Positions 16,390 to 25,859 of a stretch of 64,000 bases of DNA are shown here, piece by piece. The notes under the pieces are model-generated. The model searched no databases and had not been told where the DNA came from. It saw nothing but the letters and a program-made list of their open reading frames with translations. Both the position numbers and the translations under genes were made by a program. The stretch comes from Rhodospirillum sp047263945 (GTDB lineage: Bacteria > Pseudomonadota > Alphaproteobacteria > Rhodospirillales > Rhodospirillaceae), in the NCBI RefSeq assembly GCF_047263945.1, contig NZ_JBLAVB010000004.1, positions 124,001 through 188,000 of the forward strand, written 5' to 3'. Position 1 is the stretch's first letter, and each line of letters starts with the position of its first letter.

Positions 16390-19300
16390 TCAGCCATCGC
16401 CGGGGCGGACCTTTTCCGTGGCCGTCTGCTCAGGGGCCGTCTGCTCAGGGGCCGTCTGCTCAGGTCGGTCAAAAATACCGAAAATGCCCCGCAGGAAGCC
16501 CGGTGTCAGGGCCGAAAGCGGATTAACCAAGATCCGGGGGTCTTCGATGCTCCCTCGAACCGAGTAATTCACTCCGAACAACCCCTGCCCCTTGCCGCCC
16601 AGAATAATGTCGCCCAGAACCGGAATGTGGCCCAAAAGGCTGTTGATGGCGTAAGCGGGAACCAGCGTTCCTTCCATGTCAACATTCATGGTGTCCAGGT
16701 TCAAGACCCCCGAAGCCGTAAGCCCCAGGGCATTGCCATAGGCCCGGGCATCCGTGAAGTGCAAAGCCGGGTCCGTGTAAACAAAAGGCATATTGAATTC
16801 GGTAAAGGAAATGCCATTCCCACCCAAAACGTCGAGGATCCCGGTCAGCCCCGCAAAGGACAGCACCTGGGCGAGGACCGGAGCATCCTTCAGGTGGAAA
16901 GAGGACACCACCGCCTGCCCTGTGGCGGTTCCCTGATCGTCCAACCGCCCGCTGACGGCCAGCGCCCCCCCATCAATCGTATCCAACGCCCCTACAGCAC
17001 GCAACAGGCTTCCCGCATCCCCCGCGGTCAGGCTGAACTCCCGCCCTTCCCGTCCCTCCAGGGCCGGACCCAGGCGCAGGGCCAAGGGCGGGCCATCGCG
17101 CAGCCCGGTATCCACAAAAATATGGCGCCAGAGAACCGCATCGCGATCCATCCGGCCAACCAGATTCTCCAAAACCGTCGTATCCCCCAGCCAAACCTCA
17201 CGCAGAGTCATATCCAGGATCAGGGGGGGCATTGAGTCATTGTCCCGTGACTCCGAGACTGCGGGATCTCCGGCAAGGCGGGCCTCTTTGTCTTTCTTCC
17301 GCCTCTTCAGCATCGGACGCAGGTCGAGCACGCCATCGTCCACCCGAACTTCCACCCCCTGTGCCCCCCCGAAGACCATTTCTCCCTTCACCCAGCTCTT
17401 ATCCATCGAAAGGGTGGAGAGAGCCAGCCGCTCTGCGGCACCGGTCTTGGGATCGAGACGGACTGTCCCGACGGCCTTCAAGCCGGGATCAACATCTGCG
17501 GTAAAATCGATCGCAGCGTCAGTCTTGGAAAAATACCCCTTCAGCTTGGCCTGCCCCGGCACACCGGCGGGCTTGCTCCAATCCATCAGATCCAGCGCCA
17601 TGGCCACGCCCGCAAGATCAAGGGTGGCTGTCAATTCATCCCGTCCCCCGGAATAGCGGGTATAGACCAAATCCACACCGGCCGGACCAGTCATATAGGG
17701 GGGCTGGAACAGGGCCGTATCCAGGTCGAACACCGCCCGCTGGGCATCGTCCAGGGTTGTCTTGACCTGGTACTTGGACTGGAAATCCGCATCGGCGAAA
17801 TTCTCCCGCCAGGTCAAGGCCGCAGGGACCTTCGACACCAGGGCCGTCCCGGACACATCCATACCCGCCTTGGTCAGATTCAGGGTCAGGCGCCCCTTCT
17901 CCAGATCATGACCGAAAACCAAATCCGCCAGCCCCGCATCCTGCAACTGTGCCGCAACGGTCACGTCGACCTGTTCGAAGCTCAGGTCTTTCAGCAAGGG
18001 GAAGTCAAAGGCCAGATCCGTCGTCACCGACCCGATGGCCTTGGCCGGTTCGATGCCCACCACCCTGGCGTAATTCAAGGGATCATGGTCAATCACCGCC
18101 AGAACGCTGGCCAGGGATCCCGCTGCTTTGACCATGATCTCGGCACGCTGGACCGGTTTGGAAAAGTCGACGAAGTTCACGGAGCCGGAGACCACCTCCA
18201 GATCCTCGTATCCCCGGATCCGACCGGCCTCCACATCAATGCCGATGCCGTCCAGTCCAAAGGTGATCTCGCCGGTGACATGGTCCAGGGGGGGCAGGGG
18301 TGCCCGGTAGTCCACGGCCATGTCATCAACCAGCGCATATCCCCGCATGCCTTTGATGTCCAGATCGCTCAGGGAGGCTCCCTGGAAGTCGAATTGGAAA
18401 TCCGCCTGCTGGATGGTTCCCTCAGACAGGTTCTGGGCGATCCATTCGCGGGCGCCATCGGCCACGTCCCGGGGCCAATAACGCTTCAAATCCTCCACAT
18501 TCAAGCCAACGAGGCTGGTGGTCATCCGTAGACTGGGCGCGCCGAACAGGCCATGGCCTTCTGCCGAGCCCTCAATCACCGCATCCCCCAGGTCGATGGA
18601 GAGTTGGTCCAAAGACACATCAGACAAAGCGGCCCCGGCATGCCCTGCCAGGACAACCTCGGCCATGTGGTAAGTGGTCCTCGCTGCGGCAGGCAGGGTC
18701 AGATAGGCATCCCGCGCAGTCAGCTCAAAGTCCAGCCCCTTGACGCCCTGCCGGGGGTCCTCGCCGGTCAGGGCGGCCAGATCCAGGGTTCCCGTTACTC
18801 TGCCGGACAGGGAGGCATCAATCATCCCATTGTCGGACATCCCCGGCACAACCTTGGCCACCTGCCTGGGATCAAGGCCGGAAAAACTCAGGATCGCCTG
18901 AGCCTCGGCGGCTCCCCGCTCATGGGTCAATGCAATATCGAACCGGGGTCGGGCCTCTGGCAGCGCCAGATGAGCCCCCATGGTCATGGTCAAACGGGTC
19001 CCCCGGGAGGACAGCATCGCGTTGACCCGGGGGAAAAGCAGCCGCGCGCCCAGCACCATGTCCTCAACTGTGACCGATGCATCGGTCAACCGAACCTCCG
19101 CTACCGTCCCGCCGGTCTGCTGGGAGAGAACCTCAGCGATCCAATCCAACGTCACGACAAGATCCAGGATGTCCTCAGAGGGTGAGGAGAGAGATGGGGA
19201 TGGGGCCTCTGGTTCAGAGCTAGCGCCGGACTTTGGTTCGATCCCCGGCAACGCCAGTGGCAAGGGCACAGGATCTCCACCGAAGGAGACGCGTCCATCG

Positions 19301-19761
19301 GGCAGGCGAACCAGGGTCAGAGAAGGACGCAGGATCTCAAGGGAGTGAACAATCAGCTCCCCTTTGATCAGGGACGCTCCCGAGACGGATATGGAGATCT
19401 CCGGAACTTCGGAAATCATGGCCCCATCCGGGGTTTCCAGACTGACGTCGATGGCGCGGACATCCAGGGCCCGCTCCCACCCTGCCCAGGTCACTTCGGT
19501 CCCCCCCACCCGCAAATGTACGGGAAGACCGGCCCGATTCAGGGCATCTTCGATCTGCGGGGTCAGAAAGTCCAGAAACAGGGGGCCCTGTTCCAACCGC
19601 CAAGCCAAAAAAGCGCATGCGGCGAGCACCAACAGGGCCACCGACCCGATGACTCGGAAAAGATACCGTACACCGCCATGAACCAAATGGATTTCCTTGT
19701 TGTACCAGGACACGAGCTTATCCCTTGAAGGAAGATCCCTCCTCCCCCAGGCTTCTGCCAT
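16390..19761 (-). CDS. AsmA/YhdP-like envelope protein (DUF3971-type, with AsmA C-terminal region)
   Basis: A 1123-residue protein with one N-terminal membrane anchor (about 32-53, YLFRVIGSVALLVLAACAFL) and a very long periplasmic beta-rich region, as in the AsmA-like proteins thought to bridge inner and outer membranes for phospholipid transport (YhdP, TamB relatives). The C-terminal part has the family's typical FTEFNMPFVYTDPALHF, GVLNLDTMNVDMEGTLVPAY and GGKGQGLFGVNYSVRGS. The last 20 residues carry a short TAPEQ-type repeat encoded by tandem 15-mers (near 16430-16460), prone to slippage. Divergent from glnE with a very short shared promoter region. Function in this organism is inferred from family. 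Confidence 0.85.
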   Translation of the reverse strand: MAEAWGRRDLPSRDKLVSWYNKEIHLVHGGVRYLFRVIGSVALLVLAACAFLAWRLEQGPLFLDFLTPQIEDALNRAGLPVHLRVGGTEVTWAGWERALDVRAIDVSLETPDGAMISEVPEISISVSGASLIKGELIVHSLEILRPSLTLVRLPDGRVSFGGDPVPLPLALPGIEPKSGASSEPEAPSPSLSSPSEDILDLVVTLDWIAEVLSQQTGGTVAEVRLTDASVTVEDMVLGARLLFPRVNAMLSSRGTRLTMTMGAHLALPEARPRFDIALTHERGAAEAQAILSFSGLDPRQVAKVVPGMSDNGMIDASLSGRVTGTLDLAALTGEDPRQGVKGLDFELTARDAYLTLPAAARTTYHMAEVVLAGHAGAALSDVSLDQLSIDLGDAVIEGSAEGHGLFGAPSLRMTTSLVGLNVEDLKRYWPRDVADGAREWIAQNLSEGTIQQADFQFDFQGASLSDLDIKGMRGYALVDDMAVDYRAPLPPLDHVTGEITFGLDGIGIDVEAGRIRGYEDLEVVSGSVNFVDFSKPVQRAEIMVKAAGSLASVLAVIDHDPLNYARVVGIEPAKAIGSVTTDLAFDFPLLKDLSFEQVDVTVAAQLQDAGLADLVFGHDLEKGRLTLNLTKAGMDVSGTALVSKVPAALTWRENFADADFQSKYQVKTTLDDAQRAVFDLDTALFQPPYMTGPAGVDLVYTRYSGGRDELTATLDLAGVAMALDLMDWSKPAGVPGQAKLKGYFSKTDAAIDFTADVDPGLKAVGTVRLDPKTGAAERLALSTLSMDKSWVKGEMVFGGAQGVEVRVDDGVLDLRPMLKRRKKDKEARLAGDPAVSESRDNDSMPPLILDMTLREVWLGDTTVLENLVGRMDRDAVLWRHIFVDTGLRDGPPLALRLGPALEGREGREFSLTAGDAGSLLRAVGALDTIDGGALAVSGRLDDQGTATGQAVVSSFHLKDAPVLAQVLSFAGLTGILDVLGGNGISFTEFNMPFVYTDPALHFTDARAYGNALGLTASGVLNLDTMNVDMEGTLVPAYAINSLLGHIPVLGDIILGGKGQGLFGVNYSVRGSIEDPRILVNPLSALTPGFLRGIFGIFDRPEQTAPEQTAPEQTATEKVRPGDG

Positions 19762-19841
19762 CGCGCGTTTCAGAAGGGGACCACCGTCCTTGACGGACCC
19801 CGTCCTATGGCACAGTGTGCCGTGAAAACAACGGTGAGGAA

Positions 19842-22800
19842 ATGCAGGAGTTCATTTTTCCGGGACGGAATTGTCCCCTTCCCCTGCCTGCGGACTCGGA
19901 TCGGCTCAATTTGGGCTTGGGCCGCTGGCGGGACATCGCCGCAAACCAGGACACCCCGGAGACGGCGGACTTCGCCCGCGCCTTCCTGGAAGACCCAGAC
20001 GGAAAAGCCCTCCTGTCGGCTGTTTTCGGCAATAGCCCCTATCTGTCCGCAGCCCTATTGAAGGAGCCCCAGTTCCTCTCCCGCCTTGCCCGCACGGGTC
20101 CCGACATGGCCTTCGCCCAGTTAATGGGCGAGGCGCAAAGGGAGAGCCGCGCAGCGCCGAACCAGACCACTTTGATGCGCGTCCTGCGCATCGCCAAACG
20201 CCGCGCTGCGCTGACCATCGCGCTGGCCGACATTGCCAAGGTCTGGACCGTCGAGCAGGTCACCGAAGCCCTCTCCGATCTGGCCGAAGGCACCCTGCGT
20301 CTGGCCGTGGCTCATCTGTTGCGCGCCCGGCACGACAGCGGCGACCTTGTCCTCCGCCACCCGGACGATCCGGAGCGGAACAGCGGCTTTTTCGTACTCG
20401 GCATGGGAAAACTGGGTGGGCGGGAGCTTAATTATTCTTCCGACATCGATCTGATCGTTTTTTACGATGCCGAAAAGGGCGACTACCGGGGCAAACGGAG
20501 CCTCAAGGAATGCTACATCGCCCTGGTCCGCGATCTGGTGCGGATCATGGAAGAGCGCACGGCGGATGGTTACGTTTTCAGAACGGACCTGCGCCTCCGC
20601 CCGGACCCGGGCTCCACCGCCGTGGCCATCTCCACCGAAGCCGCCGAAATCTATTACGAGACCATGGGGCAGAATTGGGAGCGGGCGGCCATGATCAAGG
20701 CCCGCCCCGTTGGCGGAGACGATGTCGCCGCCGAGGCCCTGCTGACCCATCTGCGTCCCTTCGTCTGGCGGAAGTACCTGGATTTCAACGCCATCCAGGA
20801 CATTCATTCGATCAAGCGGCAGATCCACGCCGCCAAGGGTGGCGCCCGGGTGGGTGTGATCGGCCATAACATCAAGCTGGGCCGGGGTGGCATCCGGGAA
20901 ATCGAGTTCTTCGCCCAGACCCAGCAACTCATCTGGGGGGGGCGGGATCCCCGCCTGCGCTCAAAACGCACCCTTCAGGCCCTGGTCGATCTGGTCCGGG
21001 CCGGGTTGGTCCCACCTGAAACCGCATCCGAAATGGCCCAGGCCTACCGCTACCTGCGGACCCTGGAACACCGCCTGCAAATGATCGACGACGAACAGAC
21101 CCAGACCCTGCCCAAGGATCCGGATCGCCTGACCCTGCTCGCCCTGTTCATGGGAGAACCGGACTCTGCGGCCCTGGCCCGCACCGTCACCCGCGCCCTG
21201 GAAACCGTGGAACGCCATTACGCCCACCTGTTCGAGGATTCCCCCAGTCTGTCCTGCGAAGGCAATCTGGTCTTCACCGGAGGCGAAGACGATCCGGAAA
21301 CCATCGAGACGCTGAAAACCATGGGCTTCAAGAACCCGGAGGGTGTTTCTGCCACCATCCGGGGCTGGCAGCATGGCCGCTATAACGCCACCCGCTCGAA
21401 CCGGGCGCGAGAGCGCCTGACAGAGCTGGTCCCCACCCTGCTCGACCACCTCTCCCACACCGCCCAGCCAGACACCGCGCTGAACCGTTTCGATTCATTT
21501 TTGAAAAAACTGCCAACGGGGGTGCAGCTTTTCACCCTGTTCCAGAGCAATCCAGACCTGCTGGACCTGCTGGCGGAGATCATGGGAGATGCCCCGCGCC
21601 TTTCCGAACATTTGGCCCGCAACCCCAAGCTGATGGATGCGGTTCTGACTCCCGGTTTCTTCGACGCCGCCCCCAGCCGCCACGACATGGCCCAAAGCCT
21701 GGACTCCCTGATGGCCGACGCGGTCGTGTTCGAAGACACCTTGGATCTGGTGCGCCGGTGGGCCAACGATCTGCGCTTTGTCATCGGCCTATTGGCCCTC
21801 CGCGGGATGCTGGGACCGGAGCAAGCCGGGCAAAGTCTATCGGACGTGGCCGACCTCGCCCTGTCCCGTCTGGTGCCCCAGGTGGAGGCAGAATTTGCCA
21901 CCCACCACGGCGAGATCCCCGATGGGTCCGTGGCAGTGATCGCGCTCGGCAAACTGGGCAGCCGGGAAATGACCGCCACGTCAGACCTGGACCTGATCGT
22001 CGTGTACGACACCCCGCCCGATAGCGAAGGCTCCACCGGCGACCGCCCCCTGGCGGTGACCGCCTATTACATTCGCCTGACCCAGCGCATCATCAACGCC
22101 ATCACCGCCCTGACCGCCGAGGGGGCCCTGTACGAAGTCGACATGCGCCTGCGCCCCTCGGGCAACAAGGGACCGCTGGCAACCAGCCTGGAAGCCTTTC
22201 GCCGTTATCAGTCAGAAGCCGCCTGGACCTGGGAGCATCAGGCCTTGACCCGGGCCCGGGTGATCACAGGCCCACCCGAGCTTCAGGCCCGGATCGAGGG
22301 AGTCATCCGGGCCACCCTCGCCAAGCCCAGGGATCCGGGCAAACTGGCCATTGATGTTGCGGACATGCGCGCGCGCATGGACCGGGACAAACCCCCGGCC
22401 AGCCCCTGGGACGTCAAGCTGACCCGAGGCGGCCTTGTGGACGTGGATTTCATCGCCCAATATTTGCAGCTCCGCCATGCCCATGACACCCCCGGCGTTC
22501 TGTCGGCTGAAACCGTGGACGCCCTGGCCCGCCTGGCCGAAGCTGGGTACCTGGACCCCACCGATGCCGGATTCCTGCGCCAGCAGCACCGGCGCAACCT
22601 CGGGCTTCAGGCGACCCTGCGCCATTCCATCGCCGGGCAACCCCGGGAAGAGGACCTGACGCCGGGTCTCCGGACAAAACTCGCCAAATCCATGGGACAG
22701 GGTGACTTCGAGGCCCTGAAGACCCAAATGGAGGCCGACGCCGCCCGGACCCGAGCGCTGTTCGACAAGATCGTCGGCGAAGCCGCAGCAGAGGCCAAAG

Positions 22801-22913
22801 CCGCTGCCGCAGAGGCCAAAGCCCGAGCGGAAGCAGAGGCCGAGACAGAGGCTTCCACTGGGTCCGACGGATCCCAAAGGCCTGACAAGACAGCTGACGA
22901 CACACCTGAATAA
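19842..22913 (+). CDS. glnE: Bifunctional glutamine synthetase adenylyltransferase/adenylyl-removing enzyme
   Basis: About 1023 residues with two nucleotidyltransferase halves. The N-terminal adenylyl-removing domain has GMGKLGGRELNYSSDIDLIV; the C-terminal adenylyltransferase domain has ALGKLGSREMTATSDLDLIV. Each half is followed by its PII-uridylyltransferase-like helical region (GRGGIREIEFFAQTQQL; TRGGLVDVDFIAQYLQL). It controls glutamine synthetase in response to nitrogen status. A GTG at 19815 would add nine residues; neither start has an ideal ribosome-binding site, but the ATG at 19842 fits the family N-terminus better. The last 50 residues are an alanine/glutamate-rich tail (AEAKAAAAEAKARAEAEAE) likely to be a helical appendage. 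bcp follows 17 bp downstream. Confidence 0.95.
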   Translation: MQEFIFPGRNCPLPLPADSDRLNLGLGRWRDIAANQDTPETADFARAFLEDPDGKALLSAVFGNSPYLSAALLKEPQFLSRLARTGPDMAFAQLMGEAQRESRAAPNQTTLMRVLRIAKRRAALTIALADIAKVWTVEQVTEALSDLAEGTLRLAVAHLLRARHDSGDLVLRHPDDPERNSGFFVLGMGKLGGRELNYSSDIDLIVFYDAEKGDYRGKRSLKECYIALVRDLVRIMEERTADGYVFRTDLRLRPDPGSTAVAISTEAAEIYYETMGQNWERAAMIKARPVGGDDVAAEALLTHLRPFVWRKYLDFNAIQDIHSIKRQIHAAKGGARVGVIGHNIKLGRGGIREIEFFAQTQQLIWGGRDPRLRSKRTLQALVDLVRAGLVPPETASEMAQAYRYLRTLEHRLQMIDDEQTQTLPKDPDRLTLLALFMGEPDSAALARTVTRALETVERHYAHLFEDSPSLSCEGNLVFTGGEDDPETIETLKTMGFKNPEGVSATIRGWQHGRYNATRSNRARERLTELVPTLLDHLSHTAQPDTALNRFDSFLKKLPTGVQLFTLFQSNPDLLDLLAEIMGDAPRLSEHLARNPKLMDAVLTPGFFDAAPSRHDMAQSLDSLMADAVVFEDTLDLVRRWANDLRFVIGLLALRGMLGPEQAGQSLSDVADLALSRLVPQVEAEFATHHGEIPDGSVAVIALGKLGSREMTATSDLDLIVVYDTPPDSEGSTGDRPLAVTAYYIRLTQRIINAITALTAEGALYEVDMRLRPSGNKGPLATSLEAFRRYQSEAAWTWEHQALTRARVITGPPELQARIEGVIRATLAKPRDPGKLAIDVADMRARMDRDKPPASPWDVKLTRGGLVDVDFIAQYLQLRHAHDTPGVLSAETVDALARLAEAGYLDPTDAGFLRQQHRRNLGLQATLRHSIAGQPREEDLTPGLRTKLAKSMGQGDFEALKTQMEADAARTRALFDKIVGEAAAEAKAAAAEAKARAEAEAETEASTGSDGSQRPDKTADDTPE

Positions 22914-22930
22914 GTGGGAGATCCCAACCG

Positions 22931-23416
22931 ATGACCACCACCGCCCCCGATGTCGGCGATACCGCCCCCGGCTTCACCCTGCCCACAGACGGCGGAGAGA
23001 CCCTGTCCCTGTCCTTTCCCCGGGATAAGGCCGTGGTGCTCTATTTCTACCCCAAGGACAGCACCCCGGGCTGCACCACCGAGGCCCAGGACTTTCGCGA
23101 TCGGACGGACGACTTCGCCGCCCTGGGGATGGAAATTGTCGGCGTCTCCAAGGACAGCGTCAAAAGCCACGACAATTTTAAAGCCAAGCAGGAGCTGACC
23201 TTCACCCTCGTCAGCGATACCGAAGGCACCTGCTGTGAAGCCTATGGAGTCTGGGTGCTCAAGAAGAACTACGGTCGGGAATACATGGGCATCGAACGGA
23301 GCACCTTTCTCATCGATAAGGATGGAACAATCGCCCAGGTCTGGCGCAAGGTTCGCGTCAAAGGCCATGTGGAAGCTGTTCTCGAAGCCGCCAAGGATCT
23401 GGACTCTCGGCCTTGA
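22931..23416 (+). CDS. bcp: Thiol peroxidase, Bcp/PrxQ-type peroxiredoxin
   Basis: A 161-residue peroxiredoxin that reduces hydroperoxides. The peroxidatic cysteine is in FYPKDSTPGCTTEAQDFRD. The second cysteine five residues on, present in E. coli Bcp, is glutamine here, so recycling may need an external thiol or another cysteine (TEGTCCEAYGVW further on). Other Bcp marks: VGVSKDSVKSHDNFKAK and YMGIERSTFLIDKDGTI. It is 17 bp behind glnE, and its TGA overlaps the TTG start of the DUF455 gene, so the three are likely one transcript. Confidence 0.93.
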   Translation: MTTTAPDVGDTAPGFTLPTDGGETLSLSFPRDKAVVLYFYPKDSTPGCTTEAQDFRDRTDDFAALGMEIVGVSKDSVKSHDNFKAKQELTFTLVSDTEGTCCEAYGVWVLKKNYGREYMGIERSTFLIDKDGTIAQVWRKVRVKGHVEAVLEAAKDLDSRP

Positions 23417-24246
23417 GCCCCATCCCTCCCCAAGACGGTGCGCAGGCGTCCCTCGCCGAAGGGGCCTGCGCCATCCTGACCACAGCCGACCCGGTCGAGA
23501 AGGTCGCCCTCACCCGCACCGTTGCGGCGGCCTGGGCGGACCGCCCCCTTCGTCTGGAGGGTGAGGCACAGGTCATGCCACCCGACCGGCCTGCCCGCCC
23601 CCTCCGGCCCGAATTGCTGCCGCCCTCCAAGATGCCCCGCCGCTCCACCGGACCGAAAAACCTGGTGGGGCTGATCCATGCCGTCTGCCATATCGAATTG
23701 AACGCCATCGATCTGGCCTGGGACATCGTCGCCCGCTACCCCGGAGAGGATCCGCCCGAAGCCTTTCTTCGCGACTGGATCGCCGTAGCCGTAGACGAAG
23801 CCCTGCATTTCGAACTTCTCTCGGACTATTTGGGGCGCTTGGGGGCCCGCTATGGCGACCTGCCCGCCCATGACGGCCTATGGCAGGCGGCGGAGAAGAC
23901 CGCCCATGACCTGCTGGCCCGGTTGGCCATCGTCCCGCTCACCCACGAGGCCCGGGGCCTGGATACCACTCCGGCGACCTTGGACCGCATGCAACGGGTC
24001 GGAACCGATCCGGATTTGATCGCCATCCTCTCCACCATCTACCATGACGAAATCCGACACGTCGCGGCGGGGGCCCGCTGGTTCTCCTGGCTCTGCGACA
24101 GACGGGGGCTGGATCCCGCAAAGGCCTTTTGCGCTCAACTGGCAACCTATTATCCGGGCGGGCTCAAGCCCCCCTTCAACCACGATGCCAGGACCGAGGC
24201 GGGTTTCCCCCGGGACTGGTACGAGCCGCTCGCCCAAGGGGTATAA
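23413..24246 (+). CDS. DUF455 family ferritin-like protein
   Basis: A 277-residue protein of the DUF455 family, related in fold to the di-iron tRNA hydroxylase MiaE. Ferritin-like metal ligands are visible as spaced Glu/His residues in IHAVCHIELNAIDLAWD, VDEALHFELLSDYL and IYHDEIRHVAAGARW. The usual family motif PSKMPRRS precedes them. The function is not established; a tRNA or oxidative-stress role is only an analogy. The start is a TTG that overlaps the bcp stop by four bases (TTGA), a coupled arrangement. Other in-frame starts would remove conserved sequence. Confidence 0.85.
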   Translation: MSPIPPQDGAQASLAEGACAILTTADPVEKVALTRTVAAAWADRPLRLEGEAQVMPPDRPARPLRPELLPPSKMPRRSTGPKNLVGLIHAVCHIELNAIDLAWDIVARYPGEDPPEAFLRDWIAVAVDEALHFELLSDYLGRLGARYGDLPAHDGLWQAAEKTAHDLLARLAIVPLTHEARGLDTTPATLDRMQRVGTDPDLIAILSTIYHDEIRHVAAGARWFSWLCDRRGLDPAKAFCAQLATYYPGGLKPPFNHDARTEAGFPRDWYEPLAQGV

Positions 24247-24316
24247 TCTGGTAAGGTGCCGTTAACCTCTTCGATTCTAGAGTGCCCGAACACCAGCCCT
24301 ATCCGGAGTCCACGAC

Positions 24317-24493
24317 ATGCGCGCGATCGCCGTTTTCCTGCCCACCACTTTGGTCGGTGCGCTTTTGCTCTCGGCCTGCGCCGTTGTCGAGGTTCCCATG
24401 GCGGTGGTCGGCACCGCCGTTGATGTCACCGGCACCGTGGTGGAAACGGCAGTTGATGTGGCCACCTATCCCCTACGCGACAGCAAAGATTGA
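24317..24493 (+). CDS. Small lipoprotein, 58 residues
   Basis: A short reading frame encoding a signal peptide with a lipobox (ALLLSAC, cysteine 21) and a mature part of only 38 residues with a repeated Val-Gly-Thr/Ala-Val-Asp-Val pattern (VVGTAVDVTGTVVETAVDV). Similar tiny lipoproteins with this V-D-V repeat occur in other proteobacteria. It lies 70 bp after the DUF455 gene on the same strand. Its family-like sequence and lipobox support it despite its size. Function unknown; presumably outer-membrane or inner-membrane anchored. Confidence 0.65.
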   Translation: MRAIAVFLPTTLVGALLLSACAVVEVPMAVVGTAVDVTGTVVETAVDVATYPLRDSKD

Positions 24494-24499
24494 TCTCTT

Positions 24500-24543
24500 G
24501 ATCGCCATTTCACTCTCATTCTAAGGATCTCGGGGCACTCTAG
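24500..24543 (+). repeat. Family B repeat, partial copy
   Basis: GATCGCCATTTCACTCTCATTCT and GGCACTCTAGA match parts of the family B repeats at 13230, 29992 and 63308. It lies at a convergent junction, starts 7 bp after the lipoprotein stop and includes the last codons of the convergent hypothetical gene. Confidence 0.65.
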
Positions 24544-24958
24544 ACACAATCACTCCCCCCTCACCGTCTGGGGCGTCCGTGGACCATTTCCGGATGGTCA
24601 GGTCCAGGGCGTAGCCAACCTTAGCCTTACGCAGGGCTTTCTTGGCCACCCGGGCCAGGGGGATCTTGTGGATCCGACAATGGGCGATCAACAGGCGTAT
24701 CATCTCGGTCGAGGAAAACTCCCGTTCCGTGATCGCCCCCCTTTGGGATTTGATCTTGGCCTTAAAGTCCAGAGGATCATCACAGGTCATGGCCAAAGAG
24801 AGCACTGTTCCCCCACCATCCAGGCTTTCCACCTTACCCATGGACCGGCGCCTGTCCATTTCCACCTGGATTTTGGACCACTCCACCTTCAACCCTTCAT
24901 TGATAGCCTGAATCACCTCAGCGTCCGAGAAGACCAGACGACGCATTTCAACGGTCAT
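24521..24958 (-). CDS. Hypothetical protein, 145 residues
   Basis: I do not recognise a family. The protein is rich in charged residues, with likely helical segments (AEVIQAINEGLKVEWSKIQ; STEMIRLLIAHCRIHKIPL; RVAKKALRKAKVGYAL) and no signal peptide or membrane segment, so it is probably cytoplasmic. Codon use resembles that of neighbours and the frame is closed by an in-frame stop inside a family B repeat, which contributes the last residues (about SRVPRDP). An ATG with AGAAAGGC-type purine-rich upstream sequence supports the start. It is 15 bp from the downstream-facing hydrolase gene's stop, so both may be transcribed together. Confidence 0.7.
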   Translation of the reverse strand: MTVEMRRLVFSDAEVIQAINEGLKVEWSKIQVEMDRRRSMGKVESLDGGGTVLSLAMTCDDPLDFKAKIKSQRGAITEREFSSTEMIRLLIAHCRIHKIPLARVAKKALRKAKVGYALDLTIRKWSTDAPDGEGGVIVSRVPRDP

Positions 24959-24973
24959 GCCTTTCTCCCCCCT

Positions 24974-25819
24974 TTATCGGTTCGGCCTCCCCATCGGTAC
25001 ATAACGCTTCAAAAACGCCTCCATGATGGGGCCGGCCCCATGGTCGAACAGGTCCACATGCCTCCCCTCGCTTGGAAAGAAGGTCTCCACGGGACCCGGG
25101 AAGACCTCAGCGAGGCGCTTCCCCATGTCTGGAGGAACCACTTTATCCTGTTGTCCATGAAGAACAAGAAGCGGCATGGACAAACTTGGCAAAATATCCA
25201 GGGACGAGAAACGATCCCTCATCAGCAACCGGACGGGAAACAGCGGGTATCGGCGACTCCCCACGTCAACCGCACTTGTAAAGGCCCCCTCGGTTACAAT
25301 AGCGACGGGGCCCGGTTCCTCTGCGGCCAGCTGGAAAGCCACGCCGGAGCCGAGACTTTCCCCATAAAACACCCAGTGGTCGGGCGACAGGCCCTGGCTC
25401 CGCAAGAAGGAGAGCGCCGCCCGACCATCGGCCAGCAGACCCGCCTCCGACGGATTGCCAGGATTTCCCGCGAAACCCCGCCATTCCACCAGAAGCACCC
25501 CCAATCCAGCATCCAGGAAAAAGCGTGCTTTGGTCGCCCGGTCACCGAGATGCCCGGCATTGCCATGGAAGAGAATAACCGTGGGCGCCCCCGCTGAAGC
25601 CGCCCGGTACCAAGCAACCAGATCCAGGCCATCTTCCGTGCGAAGGGTCACGGGCGAGACCTCTGGCAGACCAGCCTCTTCCGGGCTTGGCAAGGGGCCC
25701 GGTGGGGGGCTGTACTGCAACTTCCGTTGAAAAAAGTACATGAAAGCGGCCAGAACAAGCCAAAGGAGCCCGAGCCCCAGAGCGCCCCATAGGACTCCTT
25801 TGACCAGGACCGCACTCAT
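24974..25819 (-). CDS. Membrane-anchored alpha/beta hydrolase
   Basis: A 281-residue serine hydrolase of the BEM46/ABHD13-like type. The ATG complementary to 25817-25819 has GAGGA upstream and gives an N-terminal membrane anchor (about 7-30, VLWGALGLGLLWLVLAAFMYFF) followed by QRKLQYSPPPG. Hydrolase motifs: LFHGNAGHLGDR, VEWRGFAGNPG, nucleophile YGESLGSGVA (Ser about 155), acid HGQQDKVVP and histidine GRHVDLFDH. Substrate unknown. It lies 40 bp after prfB on the same strand. Confidence 0.85.
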   Translation of the reverse strand: MSAVLVKGVLWGALGLGLLWLVLAAFMYFFQRKLQYSPPPGPLPSPEEAGLPEVSPVTLRTEDGLDLVAWYRAASAGAPTVILFHGNAGHLGDRATKARFFLDAGLGVLLVEWRGFAGNPGNPSEAGLLADGRAALSFLRSQGLSPDHWVFYGESLGSGVAFQLAAEEPGPVAIVTEGAFTSAVDVGSRRYPLFPVRLLMRDRFSSLDILPSLSMPLLVLHGQQDKVVPPDMGKRLAEVFPGPVETFFPSEGRHVDLFDHGAGPIMEAFLKRYVPMGRPNR

Positions 25820-25859
25820 CGGCCCTGGTCCTCGGAGCCACCCAGAACAGGCCTGACCA

